Shown here: piece by piece, positions 1 through 10,124 of the stretch | How positions within the stretch are numbered: the first letter of the stretch is position 1 | How the letters are laid out: each line of letters starts with the position of its first letter | From: Rugamonas sp. A1-17 | Lineage (GTDB): Bacteria; Pseudomonadota; Gammaproteobacteria; Burkholderiales; Burkholderiaceae_D | Length of the DNA: 64,000 nt | Direction of reading: 5' to 3' | Assembly (NCBI GenBank): GCA_025548565.1 | Contig: JAJLPB010000002.1 | Location: forward strand, 682,001-746,000 | Notes under the pieces: generated by a model | What the model was told of the DNA's origin: nothing | What the model saw: only the letters and a program-made list of their open reading frames with translations | The model's database searches: none | Translations under genes and position numbers: made by a program

Positions 1-1542
1 AACACGCCGGGCCGCTTGCAGCCGGAGATGGTCAACAAGGTCAGCGAATGGCTGGGCGAATCCGGCGAGAAGCTGGCCGACTGGGACATCTCGCGCGACG
101 CGCCCTACTTCGGCATCCCGATCCCTGACGCGCCGGGCAAGTTCTTCTACGTGTGGCTGGACGCGCCGGTCGGCTACCTGGCCAGCCTGAAGAACTACTG
201 CGAGAAGAAAGGCATCGACTACGAGGCACTGCTGAAGGACCCTGGCACCGAGCAGATCCACTTCATCGGCAAGGACATCGTCTCCTTCCACCTGCTGTTC
301 TGGCCGGCCATGCTGAACTTCGCCGGCCATCCGGTGATCGACAAGCTCAAGGTCAATGTGCACGGCCACCTGACCGTCAACAACGAGAAAATGTCCAAGT
401 CGCGCGGCACCGGCATCTCGCCGCTGCGCTACCTGAACCTGGGCATGAACCCGGAATGGCTGCGCTACTACATCGCCTTCAAGCTGAACTCCAAGGTCGA
501 AGACCTGGACTTCACCGGCGAGGACTTCGTGGCCCGCGTCAACAGCGATTTGATCGGCAAGTACGTCAACATCGCCTCGCGCTGCGCCGGCTTCATCGCC
601 AAGAAATTCGACGGCAAGCTGGCATCGTCGCTGTCCGAGGGCGCGCAAGGCTGGATCAAGCGCGCGCTGGTCACCGCTGACGGCGTCGAGCGCCAGGCCA
701 GCATCGCCGCCAATTTCGAGGCGCGCGAGTTCGGCAAGGCGCTGCGCGAGATCATGGAAATCGCCGACATCACCAACCAGTACGTCGACGAGAACAAGCC
801 GTGGATCCTGGCCAAGGACGACGCCAAGCTGGCCGAGCTGCACGACGTCTGCACCACCGCGCTGATCCTGTTCCGTCAGTTGACCATCCTGCTGTCGCCG
901 GTGCTGCCGGGCGTGGCAGCCAACGTGGCCAAGTTCCTCAACGACGACCAATTGGTGTGGGCCGATACCGACGTCGCCAGCGGCGTGGTGTCCAGCGCCA
1001 TGCTGGGCCGCACCATCGGCGCCTACGCGCACCTGATGACGCGCGTCGACGCCAAGATGATCGAAGACCTGTTCGACGCGCCGGCCCAGCAGGCCGCAGC
1101 GGCCGCCGCTCCGGCAGCCGCCGCCAAGCAAGCCAAGCAAGCCGCCGCCGCGCCAGCCGCGCCGGCGCTGCCGATGCCGGAAGGCGTGGAAGAACTGGCG
1201 CCGCAGATCAGCATCGACGACTTCGTCAAGATCGACCTGCGCGTGGCCAAGATCGTCAACTGCGAACACGTGGACGGCTCCGACAAGCTGCTGCGCCTGA
1301 CGCTGGATGTGGGCGAAGGCCGGCTGCGCAACGTCTTCTCGGGCATTAAGTCCATGTACCAGCCGGAAGAGCTGGTCGGCAAGCTGACCGTGATGGTGGC
1401 CAACCTGGCGCCCCGCAAGATGAAGTTCGGCGTCTCCGAAGGCATGGTGCTGGCCGGTTCGGCCAAGGACGAGAAAGCCAATCCAGGCATCTACATCCTC
1501 AACCCATGGCCAGGCGCGGAGCCAGGCATGCGCATCCGCTAA
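1..1542 (+). CDS. metG: Methionine--tRNA ligase, C-terminal three quarters (5' end outside window)
   Basis: Charges tRNA-Met with methionine in the cytoplasm. The frame is open from base 1, so the N-terminal part with the HIGH signature lies upstream of the window; 513 residues are visible. The KMSKS loop is encoded at 388-402. After it come the anticodon-binding helical domain, a linker rich in Ala, Gln and Lys (about 1085-1170), and a C-terminal EMAP/Trbp111-type tRNA-binding domain (from about 1210; motif DLRVAKIV), which is typical of the long, dimeric bacterial MetG. The GNAT gene follows after 10 nt and may be cotranscribed. Confidence 0.97.
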   Translation, partial: NTPGRLQPEMVNKVSEWLGESGEKLADWDISRDAPYFGIPIPDAPGKFFYVWLDAPVGYLASLKNYCEKKGIDYEALLKDPGTEQIHFIGKDIVSFHLLFWPAMLNFAGHPVIDKLKVNVHGHLTVNNEKMSKSRGTGISPLRYLNLGMNPEWLRYYIAFKLNSKVEDLDFTGEDFVARVNSDLIGKYVNIASRCAGFIAKKFDGKLASSLSEGAQGWIKRALVTADGVERQASIAANFEAREFGKALREIMEIADITNQYVDENKPWILAKDDAKLAELHDVCTTALILFRQLTILLSPVLPGVAANVAKFLNDDQLVWADTDVASGVVSSAMLGRTIGAYAHLMTRVDAKMIEDLFDAPAQQAAAAAAPAAAAKQAKQAAAAPAAPALPMPEGVEELAPQISIDDFVKIDLRVAKIVNCEHVDGSDKLLRLTLDVGEGRLRNVFSGIKSMYQPEELVGKLTVMVANLAPRKMKFGVSEGMVLAGSAKDEKANPGIYILNPWPGAEPGMRIR

Positions 1543-1552
1543 GGACATAGGC

Positions 1553-2026
1553 ATGAACATCGTGGTTCGGGAAGCAAGGAATGACGATGCCCAGCTGATT
1601 GCCGAGCTCACGCGCGCCGCGTGGGCCGGCAAGGTCAGCGTCACCTCCAGTGGCCACCGCGAAACCGCCGTCCTCGTCGCAGACCATCTGCGCGATGGCG
1701 GCGGTTTTATCTTGCTGGTCGATGAAAAGCCGGTGGGTTCGGTACGCTGGCTGCCGCTGGATGCCGAGCCGGACGTGTGGGAAGTGTGCCGCATGGGCGT
1801 GCTGCCCGAGTACCGGGGCAGCAACCTGTCGCAGCATCTGCTGGAAGCCGTGATCCACCACGGCCTGGCCTGCGGCGTCGAAGAAGTGCGGCTGGCCGTG
1901 CGCAGCGACCAGCCCAAGCTGATCGATTTCTACAGCGCCTTCGAATTCGAACTGGCCGAAGAACTCGAATACACGCACGCCAACCCGATGGAGCCGCCGC
2001 CGCTGGTGATGCGGCGTTACTTGTAA
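1553..2026 (+). CDS. GNAT family N-acetyltransferase
   Basis: A 157-residue single-domain GNAT protein; the family transfers acetyl from acetyl-CoA to an amine, and the substrate cannot be read from sequence. The acetyl-CoA-binding motif A is the stretch RMGVLPEYRGSNLSQHLL at about residues 81-98. The ATG at 1553 follows AAGGACATAGGC, an adequate ribosome-binding site, 10 nt after metG. The 3' end overlaps the convergent cache-domain gene by 10 nt. Confidence 0.85.
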   Translation: MNIVVREARNDDAQLIAELTRAAWAGKVSVTSSGHRETAVLVADHLRDGGGFILLVDEKPVGSVRWLPLDAEPDVWEVCRMGVLPEYRGSNLSQHLLEAVIHHGLACGVEEVRLAVRSDQPKLIDFYSAFEFELAEELEYTHANPMEPPPLVMRRYL

Positions 2027-2484
2027 ATACCGCAGCCGAGGATCACGTCGTCCACGCGCTCGACGTAGGTCCGCTTGCCGTCGATCTGGCCGGTGGCGGG
2101 ATTGGGCCATTTGTAGTCGACCCAGCCCTTGCCTTCCTTGCCCATCCCCACCGCCAGAATGTCCTTGATCAGGAACTTGCCGTCGGCGTCCTTCATCTCC
2201 TTGACGTTCTTGCCCACCAGCTTGACGTTGGCGCCGTTGGCCAGCTCCACGCCGTCGCCGTTGGCGCCGAAGGCGAAGATGTACAGATCCTTCTGGATGA
2301 ACTGCCCCTTGGGATTATTGAACTCGGCCAGCGCCTTCTCCTTGCCGTTCTTTTTCATGAACTCGGCGGCCTTCTTGACCATCGCCACCGCTTCATCGGC
2401 CGCGCCCTTCTCCGCCGCGCCGGCGCCCGCGTTGATCAACAGCGCCATGCAACCCACCATCAGGTACTTCAACAGGTTCTTCAT
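2017..2484 (-). CDS. Secreted or membrane-tethered cache-domain protein
   Basis: A 155-residue protein with a signal peptide (MKNLLKYLMVGCMALLINAG) followed by one small sensor fold resembling single cache domains (residues about 30-150; motifs KGWVDYKWPNP and RVDDVILGCGIY are typical of the family). Such domains usually sense small ligands at the inner membrane, but here there is no transmembrane signalling output, so it is probably a periplasmic ligand-binding protein. I chose the ATG at 2484 because AAGGAGCT lies 8 nt upstream; the longer in-frame start at 2511 would lack a signal peptide at the N-terminus. It is last in the minus-strand group that begins at 9968. Confidence 0.75.
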   Translation of the reverse strand: MKNLLKYLMVGCMALLINAGAGAAEKGAADEAVAMVKKAAEFMKKNGKEKALAEFNNPKGQFIQKDLYIFAFGANGDGVELANGANVKLVGKNVKEMKDADGKFLIKDILAVGMGKEGKGWVDYKWPNPATGQIDGKRTYVERVDDVILGCGIYK

Positions 2485-2501
2485 TTTCCCAGCTCCTTGG
2501 A

Positions 2502-3053
2502 TTAACAACACGAACGTCGATTATTCGATGCCAGCCAGGCCAGCACCGGGCCCACGCCCACCACATCCGCCGCGCGGGCGATGACCGCCTCGGTAACGCA
2601 CCACGGATACGGCAGCGAGGCCACCCACTTCATCACCGGCTCCAGCGCGGCAGGCGGCAGTATCTGCATGACCTCCACGCTGATGGCCAGCCGCTCGGCC
2701 AGGCCGGTGACATCTTCGAATCGCCAGTCATAACGCCCGCACCCGACCCGCACATTGCCACTGCCCTTATCCGTCATCGCCACCAGCCATTCGCAGCTGA
2801 AGGCGGAAATCCCTTTCCCCGGCGGAGGCCCCAGGCAAAAAGTATAGACGTTCTCGTAGCTTTGGCCGAAACGGCGTACCAAAACCTCGGCAATGGCGTC
2901 GCGTCCCTGCGACAGTGGCGGAAAGGTGATGCTGTCGGTATGAACCTGCATCGACAACAACGCGTCCTCGCTGAAGGCCTCGGCCAGCAGGTGGGGACGA
3001 TTGCCATCCTTCGCCAGCAGGTAGCTGTGGATGGTATGGGCGGGTGAGCGCAT
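2502..3053 (-). CDS. NTF2/SnoaL-like domain protein
   Basis: A 183-residue cytoplasmic protein with no signal peptide. The N-terminal 125 residues resemble the cone-shaped NTF2/SnoaL fold (early helix, then FGQSYENVYTFCLG and the paired strands SAFSCEWLVAMTD and VRVGCGRYDW), a fold used both for small-molecule turnover and for ligand binding. No catalytic residues can be assigned. It lies 10 nt downstream of the porin stop and 17 nt upstream of the cache gene, suggesting one transcript. Function unknown. Confidence 0.6.
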   Translation of the reverse strand: MRSPAHTIHSYLLAKDGNRPHLLAEAFSEDALLSMQVHTDSITFPPLSQGRDAIAEVLVRRFGQSYENVYTFCLGPPPGKGISAFSCEWLVAMTDKGSGNVRVGCGRYDWRFEDVTGLAERLAISVEVMQILPPAALEPVMKWVASLPYPWCVTEAVIARAADVVGVGPVLAWLASNNRRSCC

Positions 3054-3063
3054 GATAGCCGGC

Positions 3064-4140
3064 CTAGAAGACGTGGCGAATGCCGAGATTCAGGCCACGA
3101 TTGCCGGTGCCGCCCTCGATCGCACTACCGACCGTGTAGCCCGCGCCGTTCTTATTGCGGATGTAGGCGTACACCCCGTACAAGTCCGTGCGCTTCGACA
3201 GGTAGTAGCGATACCCCGCCGCCAACTGCTCCGCATCCTGATTAAAGCTGGTCTTGTCGTTCTTGCGGATGTAGGAGCCGATCCACGTGCCCATCCCCTG
3301 CGGCACGGTCACGCCCAACAGCACCACGCTGCTGTCGATCGAAGGCGTCGGCGCCACCGCGTAGCCGAACGGATTGTTCAGGTTACGCGGCAAGGCGCTG
3401 TTCATGCCCTTGTCCACGCCATACGCGAAGTGCGCCTTGGCCACGCCGAAGTCGTACAACGCCGTCAACACCGTGTTCCTCGCGCTGCTGTTGGTCTTCA
3501 CGGTGGCCGTATCGTTGTTGCGGTTGTGATGCGCCAGGCGCACCACCAACGGACCATTCGCGTAACCGACCGAACCGCCGAACTGGCGCTGCGCCGTGCT
3601 GTCGCCCGCGACTTCGCCCACGCCGTAAACCACTTCAGCATTGAAGCCGTTCACCACCGGCGACGCATACTTGACCGCGTTGTCCATGCGGCTGGCGCTA
3701 TTGCCGGTCGACGCCATCAGGTTCTTGGTGTCGCCCGCCGTACCGGAGCCGAAGGGATCGACCGCCGCCACCGCCAGGTACTGCGGCGTGTACTGGCGGC
3801 CCAGCGTCAGCGTGCCAGCCGTCTTGCTCTGCAGGCCGACGTAGGCCTGGCGCCCGAACAGCAAGCCGCCCTGCCCCATCGCGCCGGTATCGGCCTGGAA
3901 GCCATTCTCCAGCAGGAAGATGGCCGACAAGCCGTCGCCCAGATCCTCCGTACCCTTGAAGCCCAGCCGCGATCCCGACTCCACGCCGCTGGTCAGTTTG
4001 GTGCTGGAAGCCGCCGCGCCAACGCCGCCGCTCTCGCGCACCACCGCCATGTCGACGATGCCGTACACCGTCACGTTGGATTGGGCCGCCGCCGTACCTG
4101 CCAAGGCGCCCAGCGCCAGCGCAAACATAGTCTTGTTCAT
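3064..4140 (-). CDS. Gram-negative general porin (Omp32-like)
   Basis: A 358-residue outer-membrane trimeric porin of the betaproteobacterial type. It has a signal peptide cleaved after TAAA (about residue 19), a mature start QSNVTVYGIVDM, the family motif DNAVKYASPVVNGF in mid-protein, and a C-terminal aromatic ending (LGIRHVF) needed for BamA-dependent insertion. It lies 73 nt downstream of the 5-oxoprolinase-type gene on the same strand, so it may admit the substrate of that pathway; this is inference from position only. Confidence 0.93.
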   Translation of the reverse strand: MNKTMFALALGALAGTAAAQSNVTVYGIVDMAVVRESGGVGAAASSTKLTSGVESGSRLGFKGTEDLGDGLSAIFLLENGFQADTGAMGQGGLLFGRQAYVGLQSKTAGTLTLGRQYTPQYLAVAAVDPFGSGTAGDTKNLMASTGNSASRMDNAVKYASPVVNGFNAEVVYGVGEVAGDSTAQRQFGGSVGYANGPLVVRLAHHNRNNDTATVKTNSSARNTVLTALYDFGVAKAHFAYGVDKGMNSALPRNLNNPFGYAVAPTPSIDSSVVLLGVTVPQGMGTWIGSYIRKNDKTSFNQDAEQLAAGYRYYLSKRTDLYGVYAYIRNKNGAGYTVGSAIEGGTGNRGLNLGIRHVF

Positions 4141-4213
4141 TCTTTTGTCCCCAGTTGTTCAGGCTCTGATATGGAAGGCGGGATAACGAGCCCTGGCTAC
4201 CCCGCCCATCTGC

Positions 4214-7200
4214 TTATTTGGTGCCGAAACCGCCGCCGCCCGGCGTCTCGATCGCGAACACGTCGCCCGCACGCATCTCCGCTGTGTGCGTGGCGCCGAA
4301 TTCCTCGATCGATCCGTCGCCGCGCTCAACCCAGTTGCGGCCCAGCGCACCAGGCGCCGCGCCTTCCAACCCGAACGGCGCGATGCGGCGGTGGCCGGCC
4401 AGGATGTTGGCCGTCATCGCCTCCAGGAAGCGGATGCGGCGCAAGGCCCCGTCACCGCCGCGCTGCGCGCCCTCGCCGCCGCTGCCGCGCCGGATCGCGT
4501 GGGTTTCCACCAGCACCGGGAAGCGCCATTCCAGCACCTCGGGATCGGTCATGCGCGAGTTGGTCATGTGCGTCTGCACCGCCGCCGTGCCGTCGAAGCC
4601 CGGGCCCGCGCCGGAACCGCCGGCGATGGTTTCGTAGTACTGGTGCTCTTCGTTCCCGAAGGTGAAGTTGTTCATCGTGCCCTGCGAGGCCGACATCACA
4701 CCCAGCGCGCCGTACAACGCATCGGTGACGTACTGCGACACCTCCACATTCCCCGCCACCACCGCCGCCGGATAGCGCGGGTTGAGCATCGAGCCTTCCG
4801 GGATGATGAGGTTGAGCGGCTTCAGCACGCCCTCGTTCATCGGGATGTCGCTGTCGATCAGCGTGCGGAACACATACAGCACGGCCGCCTTGCAGACCGA
4901 CAGCGGCGCGTTGAAGTTGGTCGGGCGCTGCTCGCTGGTGCCGGTGAAGTCCACCGTGGCGCTGCGGCTGGCGTGGTCGATGGTCAGCTTCACCTTCAGC
5001 ACCGCGCCGTCGTCCATCTCGTAGGCGAAGCTGGCGTCGCGCAGGCCGCCGATGGCCTTGCGCACCGCCGCCTCGGCGTTGTCCTGCACGTGCTGCATGT
5101 AGGCCAGCACCACGTCCTCGCCGTAGGTGGTCACGGCCTTCAGCAGCTCGTTGGCGCCGGTTTCGCAAGCGCCCAGCTGGGCGATCAGGTCGGCGATGTT
5201 CTGGTCGATATTGCGGCTTGGCCAAGGGCCGGCGCCAAACAACCCGCGCACCAGCGGCTCCATGAACACGCCCTTGTCGACGATCTTGATGTTATCCAGC
5301 AGGACGCCCTCTTCCAGGATGCTGGTGCTGTTGGGCGGCATGGAGCCGGGCGTGATACCGCCCACGTCGCCGTGGTGGCCGCGCGCGGCGACATAGAACA
5401 GCGGCTTGTCGCTGTCGCCATAGACCGGGCAGACGATGGTGATGTCCGGCAGGTGCGTCCCGCCGTTGTATGGCACGTTGAGCACATACGCATCGCCCGG
5501 TGCCATCGTGGCCGCATGCTGGCGGATCACGCACAACACGCTGTCGCTCATCGAGCCCAGATGGACGGGGATGTGCGGCGCGTTGGCGATCAGGTTGCCC
5601 TGGCGGTCGAAGATGGCGCAGGAGAAGTCCAGCCGCTCCTTCATGTTGACCGAGTAGGCGGTATTCTCCAGCGTGGTGCCCATCTGCTTGGCGATCGCCA
5701 TGAACAGGTTGTTGAAGATCTCCAGGTGGATCGGATGCACGGCGGTGGTCATCTTGTGCGCGCTGCCGGCGGCGGCGCTGCGCTCCAGCATCAGCGTGTG
5801 GTCGGGCAGCACGTGCGCGGTCCAGCCGGCGTCCACCACGGTGGTGGCGATCTCCTCGCGGATCAACGCGGGGCCAACCACGCGGCTGCCCACCGGCAGC
5901 TCGGCGCGCACATGCAGCGCGATCGGCACGGTCTGGCCGTCGACGTAGCTGTAGACGCGGCCCGGCGAATCCCCGCCACCGCCAGCCGGCACTTCGATGA
6001 CGAAGTCAGCGCCGTCGCCCGCGCCTATCGCTTCGGCGGACACCGATTCAATCACCAGCGGCTGGCCTTCCATGACGAAGCCGAAACGGCCGCGATACAG
6101 CGCCGCAAAGGCCTCGCTCATCTCGGCCATGCCGCCCAGCGGGATGACGAAGGCGGAATCGCTGTCCTCGTACTTCAGCCGCGCGCACAGTTCAACGCGG
6201 ATGTCCTCCTGCGCCACCTGCTGCTCCAGCAGTTCGGTGGCGGCGTCGCGCGCCAGGGCCACCAGCTGCGGCCCCAGTTCGGCCAGCGTGGCCTCGCTGA
6301 GCGGCTGCTCGACCGCGCCTTCGCGCATGGCGCGGATGTCGGCCAGGCCCATGCCGAACGCGGACAACACGCCGGCAAACGGATGGATCACGATCTTGGT
6401 CATGCCCAGAACGTCGGCCACGCGGCAGGCGTGCTGCCCGCCGGCGCCGCCAAAGCAGCACATGGCATAGCGGCTGACGTCATAGCCGCGCTCCACCGAA
6501 ATCGATTTGATCGCCTGCGCCATGTTATCGACCGCCACCGCCAGGAAGCCGTCGGCCACGGCGGACGGCGACAGCCGCGTGCCGGTTTCGCGGGCGATCT
6601 GCTCGGCCAATTCGCCGAAGGCGCGTACCACCACGTCGCGGTCCAGCGGCTGGTCGCCATTCGGGCCGAACACGTGCGGGAAGTGCTCCGGCTGGATACG
6701 GCCCAGCATCACGTTACAGTCGGTGACGGTCAGCGGGCCACCCTTGCGGTAGCTGGCCGGCCCCGGATTGGCGCCCGCCGATTCCGGGCCGACCTTGAAG
6801 CGGCCGTTCTCGAAACTGCAGATCGAGCCGCCACCCGCCGCCACGGTATGAATGTGCATCATCGGCGCACGTACCCGCACGCCGGCCACCACGGTCTCGA
6901 ACACGCGTTCGTAGGCGCCGTCGTAGTGGGCGACGTCGGTCGAAGTGCCGCCCATGTCGAAGCCGATCACCTGTTTCAGGCCGATCGCCTCGCAGCTCTT
7001 GACCGCGCCGACAATGCCGCCGGCGGGGCCGGACAGGATCGCATCCTTGCCCTGGAAGCGGCCGGCGTCGGTCAGGCCGCCGTTGGACTGCATGAACATG
7101 ATGCGCACATCGCCCGTATCGGCCGACACCCGCGACACGTAGTCGCGCAACACCGGAGACAGGTAGGCATCCACCACCGTGGTGTCGCCACGGCCGACGA

Positions 7201-7825
7201 TCTTCATCAAAGGGCTGACCTGGTGGCTGACGGAGATCTGCGTGAACCCCGCCTCCTCGGCCAGCGCCTGCAGCCGCTGTTCGTGCTGCGGATAGCGGTA
7301 GGCGTGCATCAGCACGATGGCGATGGCGTCGATGCCCATGGCGCGCAACCCCACGAACTGGCCCCGCAGCCGCTCCTCGTCCGGCACCTCCAGCACCTCG
7401 CCGCGTGCGCCGATGCGCTCATCGATCTCGATCACTTTTTCGTAGATCAGGTCCGGCAGCTCGATGCGCATGGCGAAGATGTCCGGCCGGTCCTGGTAGC
7501 CGATGCGCAACTGGTCGGCGAAGCCGCGCGTAATCGCCAGCGCGGTACGCGCGCCCTTGCGCTCCAGCAGCGCGTTGGTGGCGACGGTGGTGCCCATCTT
7601 GATCACTTCGATCTGCTCGGCCGGCAGCGGATCGCCGGTCTTCAGTCCGAGCATGTCGCGCATGCCCTGCGTGACGGCGTCGTCGTAGCGCTCCGGGTAC
7701 TCGGACAGCAGCTTGTGCGTAACCAGCTTGCCGTCCGGACGGCGCGCGACGATGTCGGTGAACGTGCCGCCACGGTCAACCCAGAACTGCCAGCGGAGTT
7801 GTTGGGTGGGGATGTCGTTTTTCAT
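4214..7825 (-). CDS. Fused hydantoinase A/B, 5-oxoprolinase-type ATPase
   Basis: A 1203-residue fusion. The HyuA-type half (residues about 1-680) is an ASKHA-fold ATPase with phosphate motifs [16 protein letters not shown] near the N-terminus and [16 protein letters not shown] in the middle. The HyuB-type half starts near [16 protein letters not shown] and contains [16 protein letters not shown]. This single-chain arrangement is that of eukaryotic-type 5-oxoprolinase, which opens 5-oxoproline to glutamate using ATP; hydantoinases and acetophenone carboxylases share the fold, so substrate is not proven. I chose the ATG at 7825, preceded by AGAGGTAAGACC, over an in-frame ATG at 7852 that would overlap the transporter. 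It lies 16 nt after the MFS gene. The DUF1445 gene two places upstream favours oxoproline. Confidence 0.88.
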   Translation of the reverse strand: MKNDIPTQQLRWQFWVDRGGTFTDIVARRPDGKLVTHKLLSEYPERYDDAVTQGMRDMLGLKTGDPLPAEQIEVIKMGTTVATNALLERKGARTALAITRGFADQLRIGYQDRPDIFAMRIELPDLIYEKVIEIDERIGARGEVLEVPDEERLRGQFVGLRAMGIDAIAIVLMHAYRYPQHEQRLQALAEEAGFTQISVSHQVSPLMKIVGRGDTTVVDAYLSPVLRDYVSRVSADTGDVRIMFMQSNGGLTDAGRFQGKDAILSGPAGGIVGAVKSCEAIGLKQVIGFDMGGTSTDVAHYDGAYERVFETVVAGVRVRAPMMHIHTVAAGGGSICSFENGRFKVGPESAGANPGPASYRKGGPLTVTDCNVMLGRIQPEHFPHVFGPNGDQPLDRDVVVRAFGELAEQIARETGTRLSPSAVADGFLAVAVDNMAQAIKSISVERGYDVSRYAMCCFGGAGGQHACRVADVLGMTKIVIHPFAGVLSAFGMGLADIRAMREGAVEQPLSEATLAELGPQLVALARDAATELLEQQVAQEDIRVELCARLKYEDSDSAFVIPLGGMAEMSEAFAALYRGRFGFVMEGQPLVIESVSAEAIGAGDGADFVIEVPAGGGGDSPGRVYSYVDGQTVPIALHVRAELPVGSRVVGPALIREEIATTVVDAGWTAHVLPDHTLMLERSAAAGSAHKMTTAVHPIHLEIFNNLFMAIAKQMGTTLENTAYSVNMKERLDFSCAIFDRQGNLIANAPHIPVHLGSMSDSVLCVIRQHAATMAPGDAYVLNVPYNGGTHLPDITIVCPVYGDSDKPLFYVAARGHHGDVGGITPGSMPPNSTSILEEGVLLDNIKIVDKGVFMEPLVRGLFGAGPWPSRNIDQNIADLIAQLGACETGANELLKAVTTYGEDVVLAYMQHVQDNAEAAVRKAIGGLRDASFAYEMDDGAVLKVKLTIDHASRSATVDFTGTSEQRPTNFNAPLSVCKAAVLYVFRTLIDSDIPMNEGVLKPLNLIIPEGSMLNPRYPAAVVAGNVEVSQYVTDALYGALGVMSASQGTMNNFTFGNEEHQYYETIAGGSGAGPGFDGTAAVQTHMTNSRMTDPEVLEWRFPVLVETHAIRRGSGGEGAQRGGDGALRRIRFLEAMTANILAGHRRIAPFGLEGAAPGALGRNWVERGDGSIEEFGATHTAEMRAGDVFAIETPGGGGFGTK

Positions 7826-7841
7826 GGTCTTACCTCTAAAT

Positions 7842-9113
7842 TCAAGATTCAAGTTGTTTGCCCGCGGTTTCGGGCAGCGTCAGCGCGGCCAGGATCATCA
7901 CGCCGTAGGCGGTGCCGGCGAATACGCCGATCGCCTCGCCCAGCGCCATCGACTGGCTGCTCATGCCTATCATCAGCGGGAACAGCGAGCCGACCGCGCG
8001 CCCCATGTTGTAGCTGAAGCCCTGGCCCGAGCCGCGGATCTCGGTCGGGAACAATTCGGTCAGGAAGGCGCCCATGCCGCTGAACACACCGGACACGCAG
8101 AAGCCCAATGGGAAGCCGAGGAACAGCATCACGCTGTCCGTCACCGGCAGCCGGGTGTAGGCCAGCGCGATGCACAGCGAACCAGTGGCGAACAGGATGA
8201 AGTTCTTCTTGCGGCCCAGGTAGTCGGTCAGGAAGGCGCTGACGATGTAGCCCACATACGAGCCGACGATCACCATCGCCAGGTAGCCGCCGGTGCTCAG
8301 CACCGTCAGATGGCGCTCGGTTTTCAGGAAGGTCGGCAGCCAGGTGGTGATGGCGTAGTAGCCGCCTTGGGCGCCGGTGGTCAGCAGCACGGCGCGCAGC
8401 GTTGTGCTCAGCATCTTCGGTGCGAAAATCTGGGCGAACGAGGCGCGGTCCGCCGGCGCCACCTTCTTCTGCTGCGCCACGAATACCTCTGGTTCATCGA
8501 CAAAGCGGCGGATGAAGATCACGAACAGCGCCGGCAGTATCCCCAGCAGGAACAGCGAGCGCCATGCCCATTCGGCCGGCAGCAGCGAGAACATCAACGC
8601 ATACAGCAGCGCCGACACGCCCCAGCCTATCGCCCATCCCGCCTGCACCATGCCAACCGCCTTGCCACGGTCCTTGGCGCGGATTACCTCGCCGATCAGG
8701 ATGGCGCCGGCGGTCCATTCCCCGCCCATGCCGAAGCCCATCAGGCCGCGCGCCACCAGCAACTGCGTGAAGTTCTGCGCCAGGCCGCACAACACGGTGA
8801 AGAGGGCGAACCACAGGATGGTCAGTTGCAGCGTCTTGACGCGGCCGATGCGGTCCGACAGGATGCCTGCGATCCAGCCGCCGGCTGCGGACGTCAGCAG
8901 CGTGACGGTGCCGATCAAGCCGGCGTCGCCCTTGGACAGGCCCCAGGTGGCGATCAGCGTCGGGATCACGAAGCTGAGGAACTGCGTGTCCATCGCGTCG
9001 AGCGCATAGCCGATCTTGCAGCTCCAGAAGGTGCGGCGCTCCTTGCCGGTCAAGGCGTGGAACCAGGCGAAGAATCCTTCCGGCTGGGTGGTTGATAGAG
9101 CTCTGGTGTTCAT
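7842..9113 (-). CDS. MFS transporter, sialate/aromatic-acid:H+ symporter type
   Basis: A 423-residue inner-membrane carrier with 12 predicted membrane segments. The loop 2-3 signature [12 protein letters not shown] and the segment-4 region [20 protein letters not shown] are typical of MFS families that import organic acids (AAHS and sialate:H+ symporters). It sits between the DUF1445 gene and the 5-oxoprolinase-type gene on the same strand, 16 nt ahead of the latter, so import of the pathway substrate (possibly 5-oxoproline, D-glutamate or a hydantoin) is a reasonable inference. Confidence 0.9.
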   Translation of the reverse strand: MNTRALSTTQPEGFFAWFHALTGKERRTFWSCKIGYALDAMDTQFLSFVIPTLIATWGLSKGDAGLIGTVTLLTSAAGGWIAGILSDRIGRVKTLQLTILWFALFTVLCGLAQNFTQLLVARGLMGFGMGGEWTAGAILIGEVIRAKDRGKAVGMVQAGWAIGWGVSALLYALMFSLLPAEWAWRSLFLLGILPALFVIFIRRFVDEPEVFVAQQKKVAPADRASFAQIFAPKMLSTTLRAVLLTTGAQGGYYAITTWLPTFLKTERHLTVLSTGGYLAMVIVGSYVGYIVSAFLTDYLGRKKNFILFATGSLCIALAYTRLPVTDSVMLFLGFPLGFCVSGVFSGMGAFLTELFPTEIRGSGQGFSYNMGRAVGSLFPLMIGMSSQSMALGEAIGVFAGTAYGVMILAALTLPETAGKQLES

Positions 9114-9194
9114 GGTGGTCCCCTTTTGTCAGATGTAGCACTCCCCTGCGGACGCGCTGTGCGGGTCCGTCGCGGGTGCCACTTTGGTTTTAAA

Positions 9195-9968
9195 TCAGAA
9201 CGCTGCTAAAGATGAATTCAGTATGTCCGTCACCAGCATGTAGCCCGGCTGGTGGGTGATCACCAGCGGCAGGCGCGCGTGGCGTATGGCTTCCTGCGGC
9301 GTCACGCCGCATGCCCAGAAGACCGGTATTTCGTCCGGCATGATCTCGACCGGATCGCCGTATTCGGGCCGTGCGATGTCGGCGATGCCGATCAGCGCCG
9401 GGTCGCCCAGGTGTACCGGCGCGCCATGCACGGCCGGATAGCGGCTGGTGATCTGGATCGCGCGGATCGCGTCGGCCGCCTTCATCGGCCGCATCGACAC
9501 CACCATCTCGCCACCGAACGGACCAGCGGCCTGGTTGCGGATATTGGTCCGGTACATCGCGACGTTGCGGCGCTGTTCGATGTGGCGCAGCTTGATGCCG
9601 GCTTCGATCAGCATCTGTTCGAACGAGAACGAGCAGCCGATCGCGAACACCACCAGGTCGTCGCGCCATACGTCGTGCAGCGCGTGGGTTTGCGACGCCA
9701 GCTGGCCGCCCCGATAGACGTTATAGCCTGGGACATCGCTGCGCAGGTCCATGTCGGCGCCCAGGCGCGGCACGTTCCACTGCCCAGGCTCGCCCACCGC
9801 CAGCAACGGACAGGCGCGCGGATTGCGCTGGCAGAAGAGCAGGAACTCGTCGGCATGCGCCTGCGGCAGGATCACCAGGTTGGCCTGGGCGTACGGGCCG
9901 CAGTAGCCGGCTGTGGGCAGACGGAACTCGCCGCTGCGTACCTGGTGACGTAATTCGAGTGGGGTCAT
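9195..9968 (-). CDS. DUF1445 protein, D-glutamate cyclase-like
   Basis: A 257-residue member of the DUF1445 family, recognised by the N-terminal [15 protein letters not shown] block, the [15 protein letters not shown] segment, [20 protein letters not shown], and the C-terminal [12 protein letters not shown]. Bacterial members are often labelled putative hydro-lyase; the mammalian relative makes 5-oxo-D-proline from D-glutamate, and B. subtilis YcsI of this family lies in the 5-oxoprolinase (pxp) operon. I took the ATG at 9968; an upstream ATG at 10004 falls in a candidate regulator box and has no ribosome-binding site. First gene of the minus-strand group, divergent from the LysR gene. Confidence 0.85.
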   Translation of the reverse strand: MTPLELRHQVRSGEFRLPTAGYCGPYAQANLVILPQAHADEFLLFCQRNPRACPLLAVGEPGQWNVPRLGADMDLRSDVPGYNVYRGGQLASQTHALHDVWRDDLVVFAIGCSFSFEQMLIEAGIKLRHIEQRRNVAMYRTNIRNQAAGPFGGEMVVSMRPMKAADAIRAIQITSRYPAVHGAPVHLGDPALIGIADIARPEYGDPVEIMPDEIPVFWACGVTPQEAIRHARLPLVITHQPGYMLVTDILNSSLAAF

Positions 9969-9994
9969 TGGATGGCTCTCTGTCAAATCATGAA

Positions 9995-10010
9995 TAACTT
10001 GCATGAGTTA
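9995..10010. promoter_or_regulatory. Candidate LysR operator in divergent promoter
   Basis: An inverted repeat with 5-bp arms, TAACT-N6-AGTTA, lies between the divergent DUF1445 and LysR genes. It fits the size and dyad form of LysR boxes (T-N11-A). A second element is nearby: the direct repeat GAATAACTTG / GAATAAACTTG at 9992-10001 and 10012-10022. The DNA here is clearly AT-rich compared with the flanking genes, as expected for a promoter. Confidence 0.4.
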
Positions 10011-10124
10011 AGAATAAACTTGAATACCCCTACAAGCTATCTAGTTATTTTTGCTGTTGTTGTATAGTTTTTCTTACCACTCTGCGCTATCTTGGTGCGC
10101 TAGGTTAAGGTATTCTTGTTTGCT

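Noticed and set aside
4286..8017. A 1243-codon open frame on the plus strand opposite the 5-oxoprolinase-type gene
   Set aside because: It mirrors the real gene; composition (His, Arg, Gln and Ala rich, no family motif) is that of a GC-rich shadow.
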